A stretch of DNA of 64,000 nt from Mesorhizobium shangrilense (GCF_028826155.1 NZ_JAQGPN010000001.1:4407501-4471500), one strand, 5' to 3'; numbered from the stretch's first letter, positions 1-8,439 are shown. Numbers and translations: made by a program. The notes: generated by a model not told the origin, from the sequence alone.

Positions 1-547
1 ATGACCAAGACACAGACAGGAGGCCGAAGTCCTTGGACACCTCGCCAACGATGTAGGGGAAGGCTTCTATGTTAGGTCCTTCAAACTGAAACCCACCCGC
101 GACCAACATGCGTCGCTTACCGCTGAGCATCCCCGGCGCGCTTATCGAATAGAAATGATCATTGTGCAGTTCCCCTTGCACCTCGAACATCTCATTTCCT
201 AGGGGGATGCTCCCCGAAAAAGTGGCATTCTTGAATGGCTTACCATCGTGCTCGCGACCGATGGCTTGTGACGCCCCGCGAAATGTGAACACCCCCCATA
301 CGAAGCCGAGAATGCGCTCACCTTCCGAGCCTATGCTTGGAGACTTTTCGGTTAGGTTTGGGACTTTACCGGTCCGCAACAACCGCTCTGCCAGATTGCC
401 CATTTGGTTCATCGCCACAACACGCGCTCTGGAATTTTGCGCTAACGAGACTTGTGCGTCCGGTGGTGGCTCCAACCCCGCGAGGATTGAGAGGCGTCGG
501 CTGTTGAGATAGTATGGCAACAGTCGTAGATCATCGAAGTCGGACAT
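1..547 (-). CDS. Hypothetical protein, C-terminus cut by the window edge
   Basis: An open frame reads from an ATG at 547 through the left edge, giving 182 codons without a stop. It begins MSDFDDLRLLPYYLNSRR. A GGAGA sequence lies about 10 nt before the ATG and supports this start. The translation has no obvious membrane segment or signal peptide. It has a predicted soluble beta-rich second half (for example ATFSGSIPLGNEMFEVQGEL). I do not recognise the family. GC is lower than in the chromosomal genes further right. It sits next to a decayed DNA methyltransferase and a HEPN gene, so it is probably cargo of the same integrated element. Function unknown. Confidence 0.55.
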   Translation of the reverse strand, partial: MSDFDDLRLLPYYLNSRRLSILAGLEPPPDAQVSLAQNSRARVVAMNQMGNLAERLLRTGKVPNLTEKSPSIGSEGERILGFVWGVFTFRGASQAIGREHDGKPFKNATFSGSIPLGNEMFEVQGELHNDHFYSISAPGMLSGKRRMLVAGGFQFEGPNIEAFPYIVGEVSKDFGLLSVSWS

Positions 548-853
548 ACAGTCTGTCTCTCCATACCGAGATGCTTCATTAGCTGCCGCTTGCTTAGTGG
601 CAGCATGCCACCTGCGGAAGTGTCGACTTTCGAAGGCCACAGTGCGTGAACAGATCATTTTAGAAAGCACGCGGCGTGCAGCCAAGAACGGTGGGCATTC
701 TCCCTGAAGACACGTAATTCGAGAGCGCCACGGGCGTCAGCCCCAATCATTGGGACGGGATCGTGTGGCGTCAAATACCTAAGCGATCCACTTTCCCTGT
801 GAGCGGGTTTTTGCCGCCGGCGCGCCAGTCATTTGCAAAGCTGTGGTGGGTAG
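548..853. other. Gene-free stretch in the accessory region
   Basis: About 300 bp upstream of the partial gene and before the methyltransferase remnant. Stops interrupt all frames. I see no RNA gene or clear repeat. It may contain the unrecognisable 5' part of the decayed methyltransferase gene and the promoter of the minus-strand gene. Confidence 0.4.
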
Positions 854-1081
854 CTAGGAATAGTGAGAAGAAGTGTCCTTGGCGCTGGGCTCGACTGCTA
901 CCGGCGCGGCTGCTTCATTCTCGAAGCTAAGCAGTCTGGCAAGCAGCAAGATGCTAAAAGTCGATTCCGACCAGATGCTCCTGATCCCAAAGGACGCCAC
1001 CTAGCGCAAGCCGGGCAGGCAAAGCGGGGCACACGCGGCTGAGATCAGGTGATGCGGGGCGCTCGCAAAAGCAGAGAATGA
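854..1081 (+). pseudogene. Remnant of an MmeI-like / type IIG DNA methyltransferase N-terminal region
   Basis: The forward frame starting at 854 encodes CYRRGCFILEAKQSGKQQ (about 896-949), then KRGTRG, a TGA at 1040, then DQVMRGARK before another stop at 1079. In the large class I SAM-dependent DNA methylases of the MmeI-like type, an equivalent segment reads roughly R-I-D-x-Y-(K/R)-R-G-C-F-V-L-E-A-K-Q-S, and later R-G-T-R-G-W-D-x-x-M. The TGA therefore probably replaces the Trp codon after RGTRG. No catalytic motifs (NPPY) remain downstream, because the HEPN gene starts at 1116. I read this as a truncated and mutated restriction-modification gene. The family match is from memory, not a search. 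Confidence 0.5.
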
Positions 1082-1115
1082 GGCCCGTGACAACAGGTGG
1101 CGTAGGGAGGGGTCA

Positions 1116-1742
1116 TTGCTTGAGCAAATCATCGAGCTATTGAATGCGAATCTGGTTCGTGTCGAAAATCTGACCTCACGGTACGGTCCACCAAGACCGG
1201 GCAGGAAAGCTCTGAACGATACTGATATGCTGCGTGCCGCATTGGTTCTCCTGCATGCTTCAATGGAAGAGTTTCTGCGGTCTCTACTTATCTGGCGTGC
1301 TCCATCGAGTGCCAAGGAGGTGATAGATACCTTTCCGCTCGCGGGTACCGGGAAGAAGCATCCGGCAAACTTTCAGTTAGGCTCTCTTGTTGCCCATCGT
1401 GGGAAGACCGTTGAGGAACTGATCAGACAATCTGCGACTGAGTATCTGGAAGCCTATTCGAGTTTTAATGACGTTGGCGATGTAGTGAAGGCAATACGGA
1501 CTTGCGGAGTTCCGCAGCAGACCGTCGAAGCTCACGATTTCAGAGGCCTCGCTGCGATGATTGAGCGAAGGCACAACATTGTCCACAAGGCGGATAGGAA
1601 CAACGTGCAGCAGGGACAAGGCAATCATCGCACCAAGTCAATCGACATCGGACATCTGAACAACTACGTTGCCGCTGTTAAGTCACTCCGGGATTTCGTC
1701 AACGCACAACTGGCAAATGCAGGGCAGGGGGCTGCTAACTAA
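1116..1742 (+). CDS. HEPN-domain protein (RiboL-PSP/MAE-HEPN-like)
   Basis: A 208-residue, probably all-helical protein. Near its C-terminus it carries RRHNIVHKADR (residues 151-161), which fits the HEPN active-site pattern R-x4-6-H (R152, H157). Such domains are usually metal-independent RNases or RNA-binding effectors in toxin-antitoxin, abortive-infection and RM loci. The start is TTG at 1116: no ATG or GTG occurs between the upstream in-frame stop (1050) and this codon, and a GGGAGGGG Shine-Dalgarno lies just before it. No MNT-type antitoxin gene is adjacent. It follows a decayed methyltransferase and precedes an att-like site, consistent with a leftover defence module. Active function is inferred, not shown. 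Confidence 0.65.
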   Translation: MLEQIIELLNANLVRVENLTSRYGPPRPGRKALNDTDMLRAALVLLHASMEEFLRSLLIWRAPSSAKEVIDTFPLAGTGKKHPANFQLGSLVAHRGKTVEELIRQSATEYLEAYSSFNDVGDVVKAIRTCGVPQQTVEAHDFRGLAAMIERRHNIVHKADRNNVQQGQGNHRTKSIDIGHLNNYVAAVKSLRDFVNAQLANAGQGAAN

Positions 1743-2285
1743 CTGCATCTGTCACGTCGGCAATTCACCCTTTCTTGCAAGGCTTACCTCGGCTTGTTTC
1801 ATATCCTCATCAGCAACAACCTTCCTGTGCACCATGGCGGCTAACGTCATATTGCATTTGGCGACCAGAGTTACCGGCCGCCATCGCTTGCTGGTCCGCT
1901 TTACTGGCAGGTAATCCTCACGAGCAACGGGTCTGAGTATATTCGGTATTGATTACGGTATTCATGCCTTATCCACAAAGATTTTGATTTTAAATCAGCA
2001 CTTTAGTGAGCGGGTTCCCTTCCCGCTACCCGCTCCAGTGCATTCTCCAACAACGTCAAACAAGAGCCGACAAGCCTCGGTTTTCGGCGCTTTTCGCCTC
2101 GCGCGTTTCGCGTAGCGGGGCTGCACCTCGCGTCAGCGCCTCCTCCTTTCTCCCACTGCCCTTCTGGAAGAACGTCTTTCGAATGCTAGCAGCTAGCAGT
2201 TCGTGTGCTGGCTTGAGGCCGCCGGGGCGGTTCTCACCTGGTGCGGACTTCGCCAGTTGCGCGTCCCTGCCTCGTCGGGCGATGT
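1743..2285. other. Gene-free boundary between the accessory region and the core chromosome
   Basis: The first part (to about 2009) is clearly more AT-rich than the rest of the window (for example TTTTGATTTTAAATCAGC near 1983). It has only short frames that I cannot support as genes. The att-like tRNA fragment at 2010-2037 lies inside. The remainder to 2285 is GC-rich, like the chromosome, and has no recognisable gene. Confidence 0.5.
2010..2037 (+). repeat. Putative att site: tRNA-Gly 3'-end fragment
   Basis: These 28 bp match the T-arm, acceptor strand and CCA of alphaproteobacterial tRNA-Gly genes. The T stem is GCGGG/CCCGC, followed by TACCCGCTCCA. The T loop reads TTCCCTT instead of the usual TTCGATT, so two bases differ from the expected form. 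No D-arm or anticodon arm precedes it; the upstream sequence is AT-rich. A bare tRNA 3' end at a composition break is the usual footprint of tyrosine-recombinase integration. The intact tRNA would then lie beyond the left window edge. Confidence 0.5.
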
Positions 2286-2936
2286 CTAAGCGAAGAGCGC
2301 TTTCGCGACGGCGAGATCGTGGGGCGTATCGATGTCGATCGACCGCTCGACCGGCATCGTATAGGCGACCGCGTCCTCCCACCATGTCCTGCCCGACCGC
2401 AGGTAATCGGCGTCGAACACATAGACCGCCCCGTTGGGTGCGACGAACTCGGCGTCCTGACGCTGGGCGGCAAATTCGAGCGCAGGGCTGATCCGGCCAT
2501 CCGCGGCCTTGGCAAACAGCCACGGCTTTGCCGGGGAGACCGAAACCACCGGCCGTCCCGTCGCCACGTGAAGATCGAAGCAGGCCGAGATGTCGGTCGC
2601 AGTGCGTAGCGGAGAGGTCGGCTGCAGCAGGATCACCGTCCTTGCTGGAAACTGCTCCAGTGCGTGCAGCACGACGGATATCGACGACGCCTTGTCGTCC
2701 GACAGGTGGGCAGGCCGCAGCCAGGGCACGAACGCACCCGCTTCGATGGCCTTGTCGGCGATATCCTGGCCGTCGGTCGACACCAGCACGGTGTCGCAGC
2801 ACCCGGACTCGCGCGCGGCGCGGATGGTCCATTCGATGAGAGGGCGGCCGTGGAAATCGATGATGTTCTTGCCCGGCAGTCCCTTGGACCCTGCGCGCGC
2901 CGGAATTACCGCCAGCACGGAACCATGGTCAGCCAT
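2286..2936 (-). CDS. Acylneuraminate/NDP-sugar cytidylyltransferase family protein
   Basis: 216 residues with the N-terminal nucleotide-binding signature VIPARAGSKGLPGKNI (residues 10-25) of the NeuA/KdsB-like cytidylyltransferase family. This family transfers CMP to sialic-acid-like or other nonulosonic sugars for surface glycans. The LLQPTSPLRT motif in the middle also fits. The C-terminus is short and ends shortly after DIDTPHDL, as in the single-domain members. A GGAG Shine-Dalgarno lies 7 nt before the ATG. It follows the aminotransferase on the same strand after a 125-bp gap. The actual sugar substrate cannot be told, and no sugar synthase is adjacent. Confidence 0.8.
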   Translation of the reverse strand: MADHGSVLAVIPARAGSKGLPGKNIIDFHGRPLIEWTIRAARESGCCDTVLVSTDGQDIADKAIEAGAFVPWLRPAHLSDDKASSISVVLHALEQFPARTVILLQPTSPLRTATDISACFDLHVATGRPVVSVSPAKPWLFAKAADGRISPALEFAAQRQDAEFVAPNGAVYVFDADYLRSGRTWWEDAVAYTMPVERSIDIDTPHDLAVAKALFA

Positions 2937-3061
2937 TCGTCACTCCAACTGCGCTGCATTGCCCGACGAACCGAGGCGCGCGGTCCGTCAACGGCGACAA
3001 ATGTCGCCAAGGAGCATGGCCGGGGAATGGCGGACATACTCCGTGTCCTGGAGGCGGTCGG

Positions 3062-4246
3062 TCAGTCCAGGACCGAAACCACCGCCTTGGCCAGATCGTC
3101 GAGGCGGTCGTCCGGCAGTCCGGCGACGTTGATGCGACTGTCGTCCACCATGTAGACGCCATGCTTCTCGCGCAGCCGCGCCACCTGCTCGACGGTCAGG
3201 CCAAGACGCGAGAACATGCCGCGATGACGGGCCACGAAATCGAACCGGTCGGAGTTGGACTGTCGGCGGAGCGCATCCGCAAAACCCTCGCGCAGGCGGA
3301 TCATGCGCGCGCGGATTTCGTCCAGCTCGCCCTCCCATTCGGCGCGAAGCGCCGGATCGGACAGGATGATGCGCACCACCGCAGCGCCATGGTCGGGCGG
3401 CATCGAATACATTCCGCGGGCAACCGAGAGCAATTGGCTGAGCGCCGTGTCGGCCTCCGCCGGGGTGCGGCCGAGAAGTATCGCAGCTCCCACACGGTCG
3501 CGGTACACGGAAAGGTTCTTGGAGCAGCTCGAGGCGGCCGCGAGTTCCGGCACCCGGGCGGCGAGCAGGCGCAATCCGGCAGCGTCGGCATCGAGGCCGT
3601 CGCCGAAGCCCTGGTAGGCGATATCGACGAACGGAAACAGTTGACGCTCGACCAGCAGGTCCGCGAGCGCGCTCCACTGGGCATGGGTGAGATCTGCGCC
3701 GGTCGGATTATGGCAGCAGCCGTGGAGGAGAACGACGTCGCCTGCTGCGGCGTCGCCGAGCGCCGCCATCATCGCATCGAAACGCACCGTCCCGGTGGCG
3801 GCATCGAAATAGGGATAGGAGGCGGTCTTCAGCCCGGCCGCATTCAGGATCGGCACGTGGTTCGGCCACGTCGGATCGGAAATCCAGACGGTGGCTTGCG
3901 GACGCGAACGATGCAGCAGTTCTGCGATGACGCGAAGCGCACCGGAACCGCCCGGAGCCTGGACCGCACGCAGGCGCGACGTGTCGGCGCCGGGCCCGAA
4001 CACGAGACTGACCATGGCGGTGTTGAAACCGGGGTCGCCCGCGAGGCCCACATAGCTCTTCGAGCCCTGCTCGTCGTAGAGCCTCCGCTCCGCCGCGCGG
4101 ACCGCGCGCATGACAGGCGTGCGCCCCTCCGGATCCTTGTAGACGCCGACGCCCAGGTCGACCTTGTTGGGGCGCGGATCGTCGCGGAACAGGCCGATGA
4201 GGGCCAGGATCTTGTCCGGCGCGGCCGGCTGCAAGGTTTCGAACAT
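3062..4246 (-). CDS. Aromatic/aspartate amino acid aminotransferase (class I, PLP)
   Basis: 394 residues, the usual size for AspC/TyrB-type enzymes, which exchange amino groups between aromatic amino acids or aspartate and 2-oxo acids using pyridoxal phosphate. Seen in the translation: MFETLQPAAPDKILAL at the N-terminus, the HNPTG motif (179-183), DIAYQGFGDGL (about 208-218) and the PLP lysine in SCSKNLSVYRDR (K243). The N-terminus and motifs fit the subfamily containing E. coli AspC and TyrB. A GGAG Shine-Dalgarno precedes the ATG. The gene is in the same direction as dcd upstream (125-bp gap). Tyrosine versus aspartate preference is not decided by sequence alone. Confidence 0.88.
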   Translation of the reverse strand: MFETLQPAAPDKILALIGLFRDDPRPNKVDLGVGVYKDPEGRTPVMRAVRAAERRLYDEQGSKSYVGLAGDPGFNTAMVSLVFGPGADTSRLRAVQAPGGSGALRVIAELLHRSRPQATVWISDPTWPNHVPILNAAGLKTASYPYFDAATGTVRFDAMMAALGDAAAGDVVLLHGCCHNPTGADLTHAQWSALADLLVERQLFPFVDIAYQGFGDGLDADAAGLRLLAARVPELAAASSCSKNLSVYRDRVGAAILLGRTPAEADTALSQLLSVARGMYSMPPDHGAAVVRIILSDPALRAEWEGELDEIRARMIRLREGFADALRRQSNSDRFDFVARHRGMFSRLGLTVEQVARLREKHGVYMVDDSRINVAGLPDDRLDDLAKAVVSVLD

Positions 4247-4370
4247 GATTGCGCTCCGGGATTTGGCGGCGATTTCATAGGCCGCTTTCGGCAGTCACGC
4301 CAGCGTCCATGGCCTCTGGGCCAATGGTTGCCCTCGGCTCACCGTGATGGCGTGCTCCCAACTCCGGGTC

Positions 4371-5519
4371 TCAGGACCGAAAATGCTTCGACAGTTTGAG
4401 GTTCTGCGCCTGGTAGTTCGAGCCCAGGTCGACCCCGTAGAGCGCCTTCGGCCGCGCCAGCATGTGCTCGTAGACGAGACGGCCGACGATCTGGCCATGT
4501 TCTAGGATGAACGGCACCTCATGGCTGCGCACCTCGAGGACGGCGCGGCTGCCGGTGCCGCCGGCCGCCGAATGGCCGAAGCCAGGATCGAAGAAGCCTG
4601 CATAGTGGACGCGGAACTCGCCGACCAGCGGATCGAAGGGAGTCATCTCCGCCGCGTAGAGGGGCGGCACGTGCACCGCCTCGCGCGAGACGAGGATGTA
4701 GAACTCGTCCGGATCGAGGATCAGCTCGCCGCTGCCGCGACCGTAGAGCGGCTCCCAGAAATCGAGCACGTCATGTGCGGCCCGCTTGTCGACGTCGATG
4801 ACCGCCGTGTGGTGCTTGCCGCGGTAGCCGATGAGGTCGTCGCTGCCGCCGCGCAAGTCGATCGACAGTGCGATGCCGCCGCCGGTTATGTTGGGCTGAT
4901 CGACGGCGACGAGCGTCTCGCGTTGATGAAGATCGGCGAGTTGGGCTTCCGACAGCATCGCTTGGCCGGTGCGGAACCTGATCTGCGACAGGCGGGAGCC
5001 GGCGCGCGCGACGATCGGAAACGTCCGCGGGCTGACCTCGATGTAGAGCGGCCCGTGATAGCCCGCGGCGATCTTGTCGAACTCCTGGCCGCGATCGGTC
5101 ATGACGCGGGTGAATATATCGAGCCGGCCGGTCGAACTCTTCGGGTTGGCCGAAGCCGAGATGTCCGACGGCAGCGCCAGCGTCTCCAGCAGCGGCACGA
5201 TGTAGACGCAACCGGTCTCCAGGACTGCGCCCTGGGTCAGGTCGATCTCGTGCAGCTTCAGCCGGTCCAACTTGTCGGCGACCAGGCTGCCGGGTCCCGG
5301 AAGGAAGCTGGCCCGAACCCGGTAGGCCTTTTCGCCCAGGCGAAGGTCGAGGCTGGCCGGCTGGATCTGATCGCCATCAAGAGGCCGCGCCGAGGCCAGC
5401 GCACCGGAGGCGAACAGCGCCTGGATAGCCTCGTCTGGAAGAATGCCTGTCTGCCGCAAGCCGTTTGCTCCATTGTTTGGCGCGGGACCTTTCATGATCA
5501 AAGACGTTGACGCAAGCAT
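4371..5519 (-). CDS. dcd: 2'-deoxycytidine 5'-triphosphate deaminase (long form)
   Basis: 382 residues, about twice the length of E. coli Dcd, as in the alphaproteobacterial double-domain family. It deaminates dCTP to dUTP for dTMP synthesis. Visible features include the N-terminal QIQPASLDLRLGEKAYRVR segment and SANPKSSTGRLDIFTRV, which resembles the dUTPase/Dcd-fold phosphate-binding motif. A second related copy, PLYIEVSPRTFPIV, lies in the middle. Two starts are possible: ATG at 5519, used here, or ATG at 5495 (MKGPAPNNG). Neither has a strong Shine-Dalgarno. It is divergent from metZ, so its promoter overlaps the metZ leader region. Confidence 0.85.
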   Translation of the reverse strand: MLASTSLIMKGPAPNNGANGLRQTGILPDEAIQALFASGALASARPLDGDQIQPASLDLRLGEKAYRVRASFLPGPGSLVADKLDRLKLHEIDLTQGAVLETGCVYIVPLLETLALPSDISASANPKSSTGRLDIFTRVMTDRGQEFDKIAAGYHGPLYIEVSPRTFPIVARAGSRLSQIRFRTGQAMLSEAQLADLHQRETLVAVDQPNITGGGIALSIDLRGGSDDLIGYRGKHHTAVIDVDKRAAHDVLDFWEPLYGRGSGELILDPDEFYILVSREAVHVPPLYAAEMTPFDPLVGEFRVHYAGFFDPGFGHSAAGGTGSRAVLEVRSHEVPFILEHGQIVGRLVYEHMLARPKALYGVDLGSNYQAQNLKLSKHFRS

Positions 5520-5545
5520 GAGCCAGCGTTAAGGGAAAGTTATCC

Positions 5546-5597
5546 CGTGGTGATTTGCCGGTCGGCTTGCAGCCACGTTAAACAAGTCGCTAAAGGG
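5546..5597 (+). ncRNA. SAM-II riboswitch aptamer in the metZ leader
   Basis: The sequence follows the SAM-II consensus of alphaproteobacterial met genes closely. P1 is CGTGG (5546-5550) with CCACG (5573-5577), followed by TGATTTG and the conserved loop. GCTTG (5565-5569) can pair with CAAGT (5583-5587) to form the pseudoknot P2, ending in CGCTAAAGGG. SAM-II elements bind S-adenosylmethionine and switch off methionine biosynthesis genes. Here it lies about 60 nt before the metZ start and directly before an intrinsic terminator. Confidence 0.93.
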
Positions 5598-5605
5598 CCG
5601 AGATG

Positions 5606-5646
5606 AAACCGGTTCGCGACTTTTGCGGCCGGTTTTTTTGTTTTTT
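5606..5646 (+). terminator. Intrinsic terminator of the SAM-II expression platform
   Basis: The outer stem is AAACCGG (5606-5612) with CCGGTTT (5629-5635), the inner stem is CGC/GCG, and the loop is GACTTTT. The 3' side is followed by a T7-G-T6 tract (5633-5646). GCGACTT (5616-5622) inside this hairpin is the exact complement of AAGTCGC (5584-5590) in the aptamer's P2/3' strand. The leader can therefore form a mutually exclusive antiterminator. Confidence 0.8.
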
Positions 5647-5657
5647 GGGTTTAGGCG

Positions 5658-6845
5658 ATGAGCAAGATCGAGAAGAGCTGGCGGCCACAGACCGCCTTGG
5701 TCCACGGCGGCACGCTGCGGTCGGAATTCGGTGAAACGTCGGAGGCGATCTACCTGACGCAGGGCTTCGTCTACGACACGGCGGAAGCTGCGGAGGCGCG
5801 CTTCAAGGGCGAGACCCAAGGCTTCGTCTACTCGCGCTACGCCAACCCCACCGTCGACATGTTCGAACGCCGCATGTGCGCTCTGGAGGGAGCCGAGGAG
5901 GCGCGCGCCGCAGGTTCGGGCATGGCCGCGGTCGCCATGGCGCTGCTCTGCAGCCTCAAGGCCGGCGACCATGTGATCGCAGCGCGTGCCATGTTCGGCT
6001 CCTGTCGCTGGATCATCGAGACGCTGATGCCGCGTTACGGGATCGAGTCGACACTGGTCGACGGAACCGACATCGCCAACTGGGAAAAGGCGGTGCGTCC
6101 GAACACCAAGCTCTTCTTCCTCGAAAGCCCCACCAACCCGACCCTGGAGGTCATCGACATCGCGGCCGTCGCGAAGATCGCGCGTGCGATCGACGCCCGG
6201 CTGGTCGTCGACAACGTTTTCGCGACACCGCTGCAGCAGAAGCCGCTGGAACTTGGCGCCCACGTCGTCGTGTACTCGGCAACCAAGCATATCGATGGCC
6301 AGGGCCGCTGCCTCGGCGGCGTCGTTCTCTCCGACAAGAAATGGATCGACGAGAACCTGCACGACTATTTCCGGCATACGGGCCCCAGCCTTTCGCCGTT
6401 CAATGCATGGACGTTGCTGAAGGGCCTCGAGACGCTGCCGGTGCGCGTCAAGCAGCAGACCGAAAGCGCTGCCCGCCTCGCCGACTTCCTCGCCGAACAC
6501 AAATCGATCGCGCGGCTCATCTATCCGGGCCGGCCCGACCATCCGCAGGCAGATCTGATCAAGCGGCAGATGCGAGGCGGCTCGACGCTGATATGTCTGG
6601 ACGTCGAGGGCGGCAAAGCCGAGGCGTTCCGCTTCGTCAACGGGCTGAAGATCGTCAAGATCTCCAACAATCTCGGCGACGCCAAGAGCCTGATCACGCA
6701 TCCGGCCACGACCACGCACAAGAACCTGACGGACGAGGCGCGGGCGGAGCTCGGCATCGGCGCAGGAACACTTCGGCTTTCGGTCGGCCTGGAAGACGTG
6801 GACGACCTGCTCGAGGATCTGGATGCGGCGCTGCGGGCAGCCTGA
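5658..6845 (+). CDS. metZ: O-succinylhomoserine sulfhydrylase
   Basis: 395 residues of the Cys/Met-metabolism PLP family. The enzyme makes homocysteine from O-succinylhomoserine and sulfide in methionine synthesis. Seen: QTALVHGGTLRSEFGETSEA at the N-terminus, SRYANPT (59-65), FLESPTNPTLEV, and the PLP lysine in YSATKHIDGQGR (K210). The H-I-D-G-Q-G-R sequence is typical of MetZ rather than MetB. It is a single gene under a SAM-II riboswitch with a leader terminator, so expression should drop when SAM is abundant. The start is the ATG at 5658, with a weak TAGG just upstream. Confidence 0.94.
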   Translation: MSKIEKSWRPQTALVHGGTLRSEFGETSEAIYLTQGFVYDTAEAAEARFKGETQGFVYSRYANPTVDMFERRMCALEGAEEARAAGSGMAAVAMALLCSLKAGDHVIAARAMFGSCRWIIETLMPRYGIESTLVDGTDIANWEKAVRPNTKLFFLESPTNPTLEVIDIAAVAKIARAIDARLVVDNVFATPLQQKPLELGAHVVVYSATKHIDGQGRCLGGVVLSDKKWIDENLHDYFRHTGPSLSPFNAWTLLKGLETLPVRVKQQTESAARLADFLAEHKSIARLIYPGRPDHPQADLIKRQMRGGSTLICLDVEGGKAEAFRFVNGLKIVKISNNLGDAKSLITHPATTTHKNLTDEARAELGIGAGTLRLSVGLEDVDDLLEDLDAALRAA

Positions 6846-6950
6846 GGCGCATCGCGCTCCCGGACCGCCACGACGCGCCCGGGAGCGCGCCAAAGACAGC
6901 TAACCGTCGCTTCCCGAACCTGCTAGTCTTCCGCGCCAGAGGAAGCCAGC

Positions 6951-7343
6951 ATGTACCGTGCCGTCACGCGCCAGATCGAAGTCAGTGTCGAGCCATTCTA
7001 TCTCGTCGATCGGTCGGCTCCCGAAGAGAGACGCTACTTCTGGGCCTACCGCGTGACGATCGACAACCAGTCGGCTGAATTCGTCCAGCTGCTTTCGCGA
7101 TACTGGCACATCACCGACGGGACGGGACGCATCGAGGAGGTGCGCGGGCCCGGCGTGGTCGGAGAGCAACCGGAACTCAATCCCGGAGACAGCTATCAGT
7201 ACACGTCGGGCTGCCCGCTTTCCACGCCCTCGGGAATCATGGTTGGCCACTACACCATGCGCAATGCCAGCGGCGAGATGTTCAACATCGACATCCCCGC
7301 CTTCTCGCTGGATCTGCCGGACCGGTCGCGGACGGTGAACTGA
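6951..7343 (+). CDS. apaG: ApaG domain protein
   Basis: 130 residues with the ApaG/FBA beta-sandwich pattern: [56 protein letters not shown] and a conserved [11 protein letters not shown]. ApaG of Salmonella has been linked to Co2+/Mg2+ handling; its true biochemical role is not settled. A strong AGAGGAAG Shine-Dalgarno precedes the ATG. It follows metZ in the same direction with a 105-bp gap and converges with hslO. The two stop codons are directly adjacent (7343/7344), leaving no room for separate terminators. Confidence 0.93.
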   Translation: MYRAVTRQIEVSVEPFYLVDRSAPEERRYFWAYRVTIDNQSAEFVQLLSRYWHITDGTGRIEEVRGPGVVGEQPELNPGDSYQYTSGCPLSTPSGIMVGHYTMRNASGEMFNIDIPAFSLDLPDRSRTVN

Positions 7344-8327
7344 CTACTCGACCGCCGTGAATTCGGTTGGATCGAATTCGTAGCACTTCGAACAGAACTC
7401 GCAGTCGACGCGAATCCGGCCCTCTTCGACGCTCTCGCTGATCTCCTCGGCGGAGAAGCCGTCGAGGATGCCGCGGATCTTGTCTCGCGAGCAACTGCAT
7501 TCGTCAGCGATGCGGACAGCCGGGAAGACGCGCACGCCATGATCGTGGAAGAGACGGAAGAGCAGGCGCTCGGCGCCGACCGTCGGATCGATCATCTCGG
7601 TTGGCTCGATCGTGTCGACGAGGAGTTGCACCTCCCTCCAGGAATCGTCCGTCGGATCGGCCGCATGCCCCCCGTCCCCATCCCCGCCGGGAAGATCAGG
7701 AAGCCGGAGGCGCTCAGGGGCTGCCGGCAGGAATTGCGCCAGCAGGCCGCCGGCCCGCCAGTGCTCGCCGCGGTCGCCGGGAAGCCGCTGCCGGGCCACA
7801 GCCAGGCGGACCGTGGTCGGAATCTGTTCCGACTGCCGGAAATAACTTCGCGCGGCCTCTTCGAAGGAGGTGCCGTCCAGCTGGACGATGCCCTGGTACC
7901 GCTGCATGTGCGCGCCCTGGTCGATGGTGAGCGCGAGCACGCCTCGGCCAAACAGATCCTGGGAAGCGGTTTTGCCGGCGGCGACCGCAGCGGCAACCTT
8001 TTCGGCGTCGAAACGCGCATAGGCGCGCATCGCATTGGGCGTCGCAAAGTCGGCGACCAACATGTCGACCGGACCGTCCGTCCGCGTCTGCAGGATGAAC
8101 TTGCCTTCGAATTTCAGCGACGTGCCGAGCAACGCCGTCAACACGATAGCCTCGGCGAGCAGCCGGGCCACGGGCTCGGGATAGTCGTGCCGGCCGAGGA
8201 TCTCGTCCAGAAGCGGGCCGACCTGAACGGTGCGACCGCGCATGTCGAGCGCCGAGACTTCGAAGGGCACGACATGGTCGTCGCCCGCGAAGCCGAACTC
8301 GCCCAGTTTTAGTTGCGTATCAGCCAA
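7344..8327 (-). CDS. hslO: Hsp33 redox-regulated chaperone
   Basis: About 327 residues when read from TTG at 8327. Hsp33 is a cytosolic holdase activated when oxidation releases Zn from four C-terminal cysteines. The cysteines appear as CSC in ADECSCSRDK and as CEFC in VDCEFCSKCYEF. The N-terminus KLGEFGFAGDDHVVPFEV is typical. The frame stays open upstream into argF (to 8504), but those residues do not resemble the family. GGGAG lies about 8 nt before the TTG at 8327; a second in-frame TTG at 8342 is possible. It lies 112 bp downstream of argF and is probably co-transcribed with argDF. Confidence 0.9.
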   Translation of the reverse strand: MADTQLKLGEFGFAGDDHVVPFEVSALDMRGRTVQVGPLLDEILGRHDYPEPVARLLAEAIVLTALLGTSLKFEGKFILQTRTDGPVDMLVADFATPNAMRAYARFDAEKVAAAVAAGKTASQDLFGRGVLALTIDQGAHMQRYQGIVQLDGTSFEEAARSYFRQSEQIPTTVRLAVARQRLPGDRGEHWRAGGLLAQFLPAAPERLRLPDLPGGDGDGGHAADPTDDSWREVQLLVDTIEPTEMIDPTVGAERLLFRLFHDHGVRVFPAVRIADECSCSRDKIRGILDGFSAEEISESVEEGRIRVDCEFCSKCYEFDPTEFTAVE

Positions 8328-8439
8328 TTCGCCGGCTCCCAAACACGTCGTGCGGGCCGACAGGACATGCGTCGGGCCCGCACGATGTTCATAAGTTCCT
8401 AATGTGATGCCGACCAGATAGGCATCACATTGGGCGCAA

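Noticed and set aside
1744..1917. Small minus-strand frame encoding a basic peptide (LPVKRTSKRWRPVTLVAK...)
   Set aside because: It has no ribosome-binding site, weak starts and no similarity that I recognise. It sits in AT-rich boundary DNA.
2010..2037. A full tRNA-Gly gene
   Set aside because: Only the T arm and acceptor end are present. The preceding bases cannot form a D arm or anticodon arm, and the T loop is non-standard.
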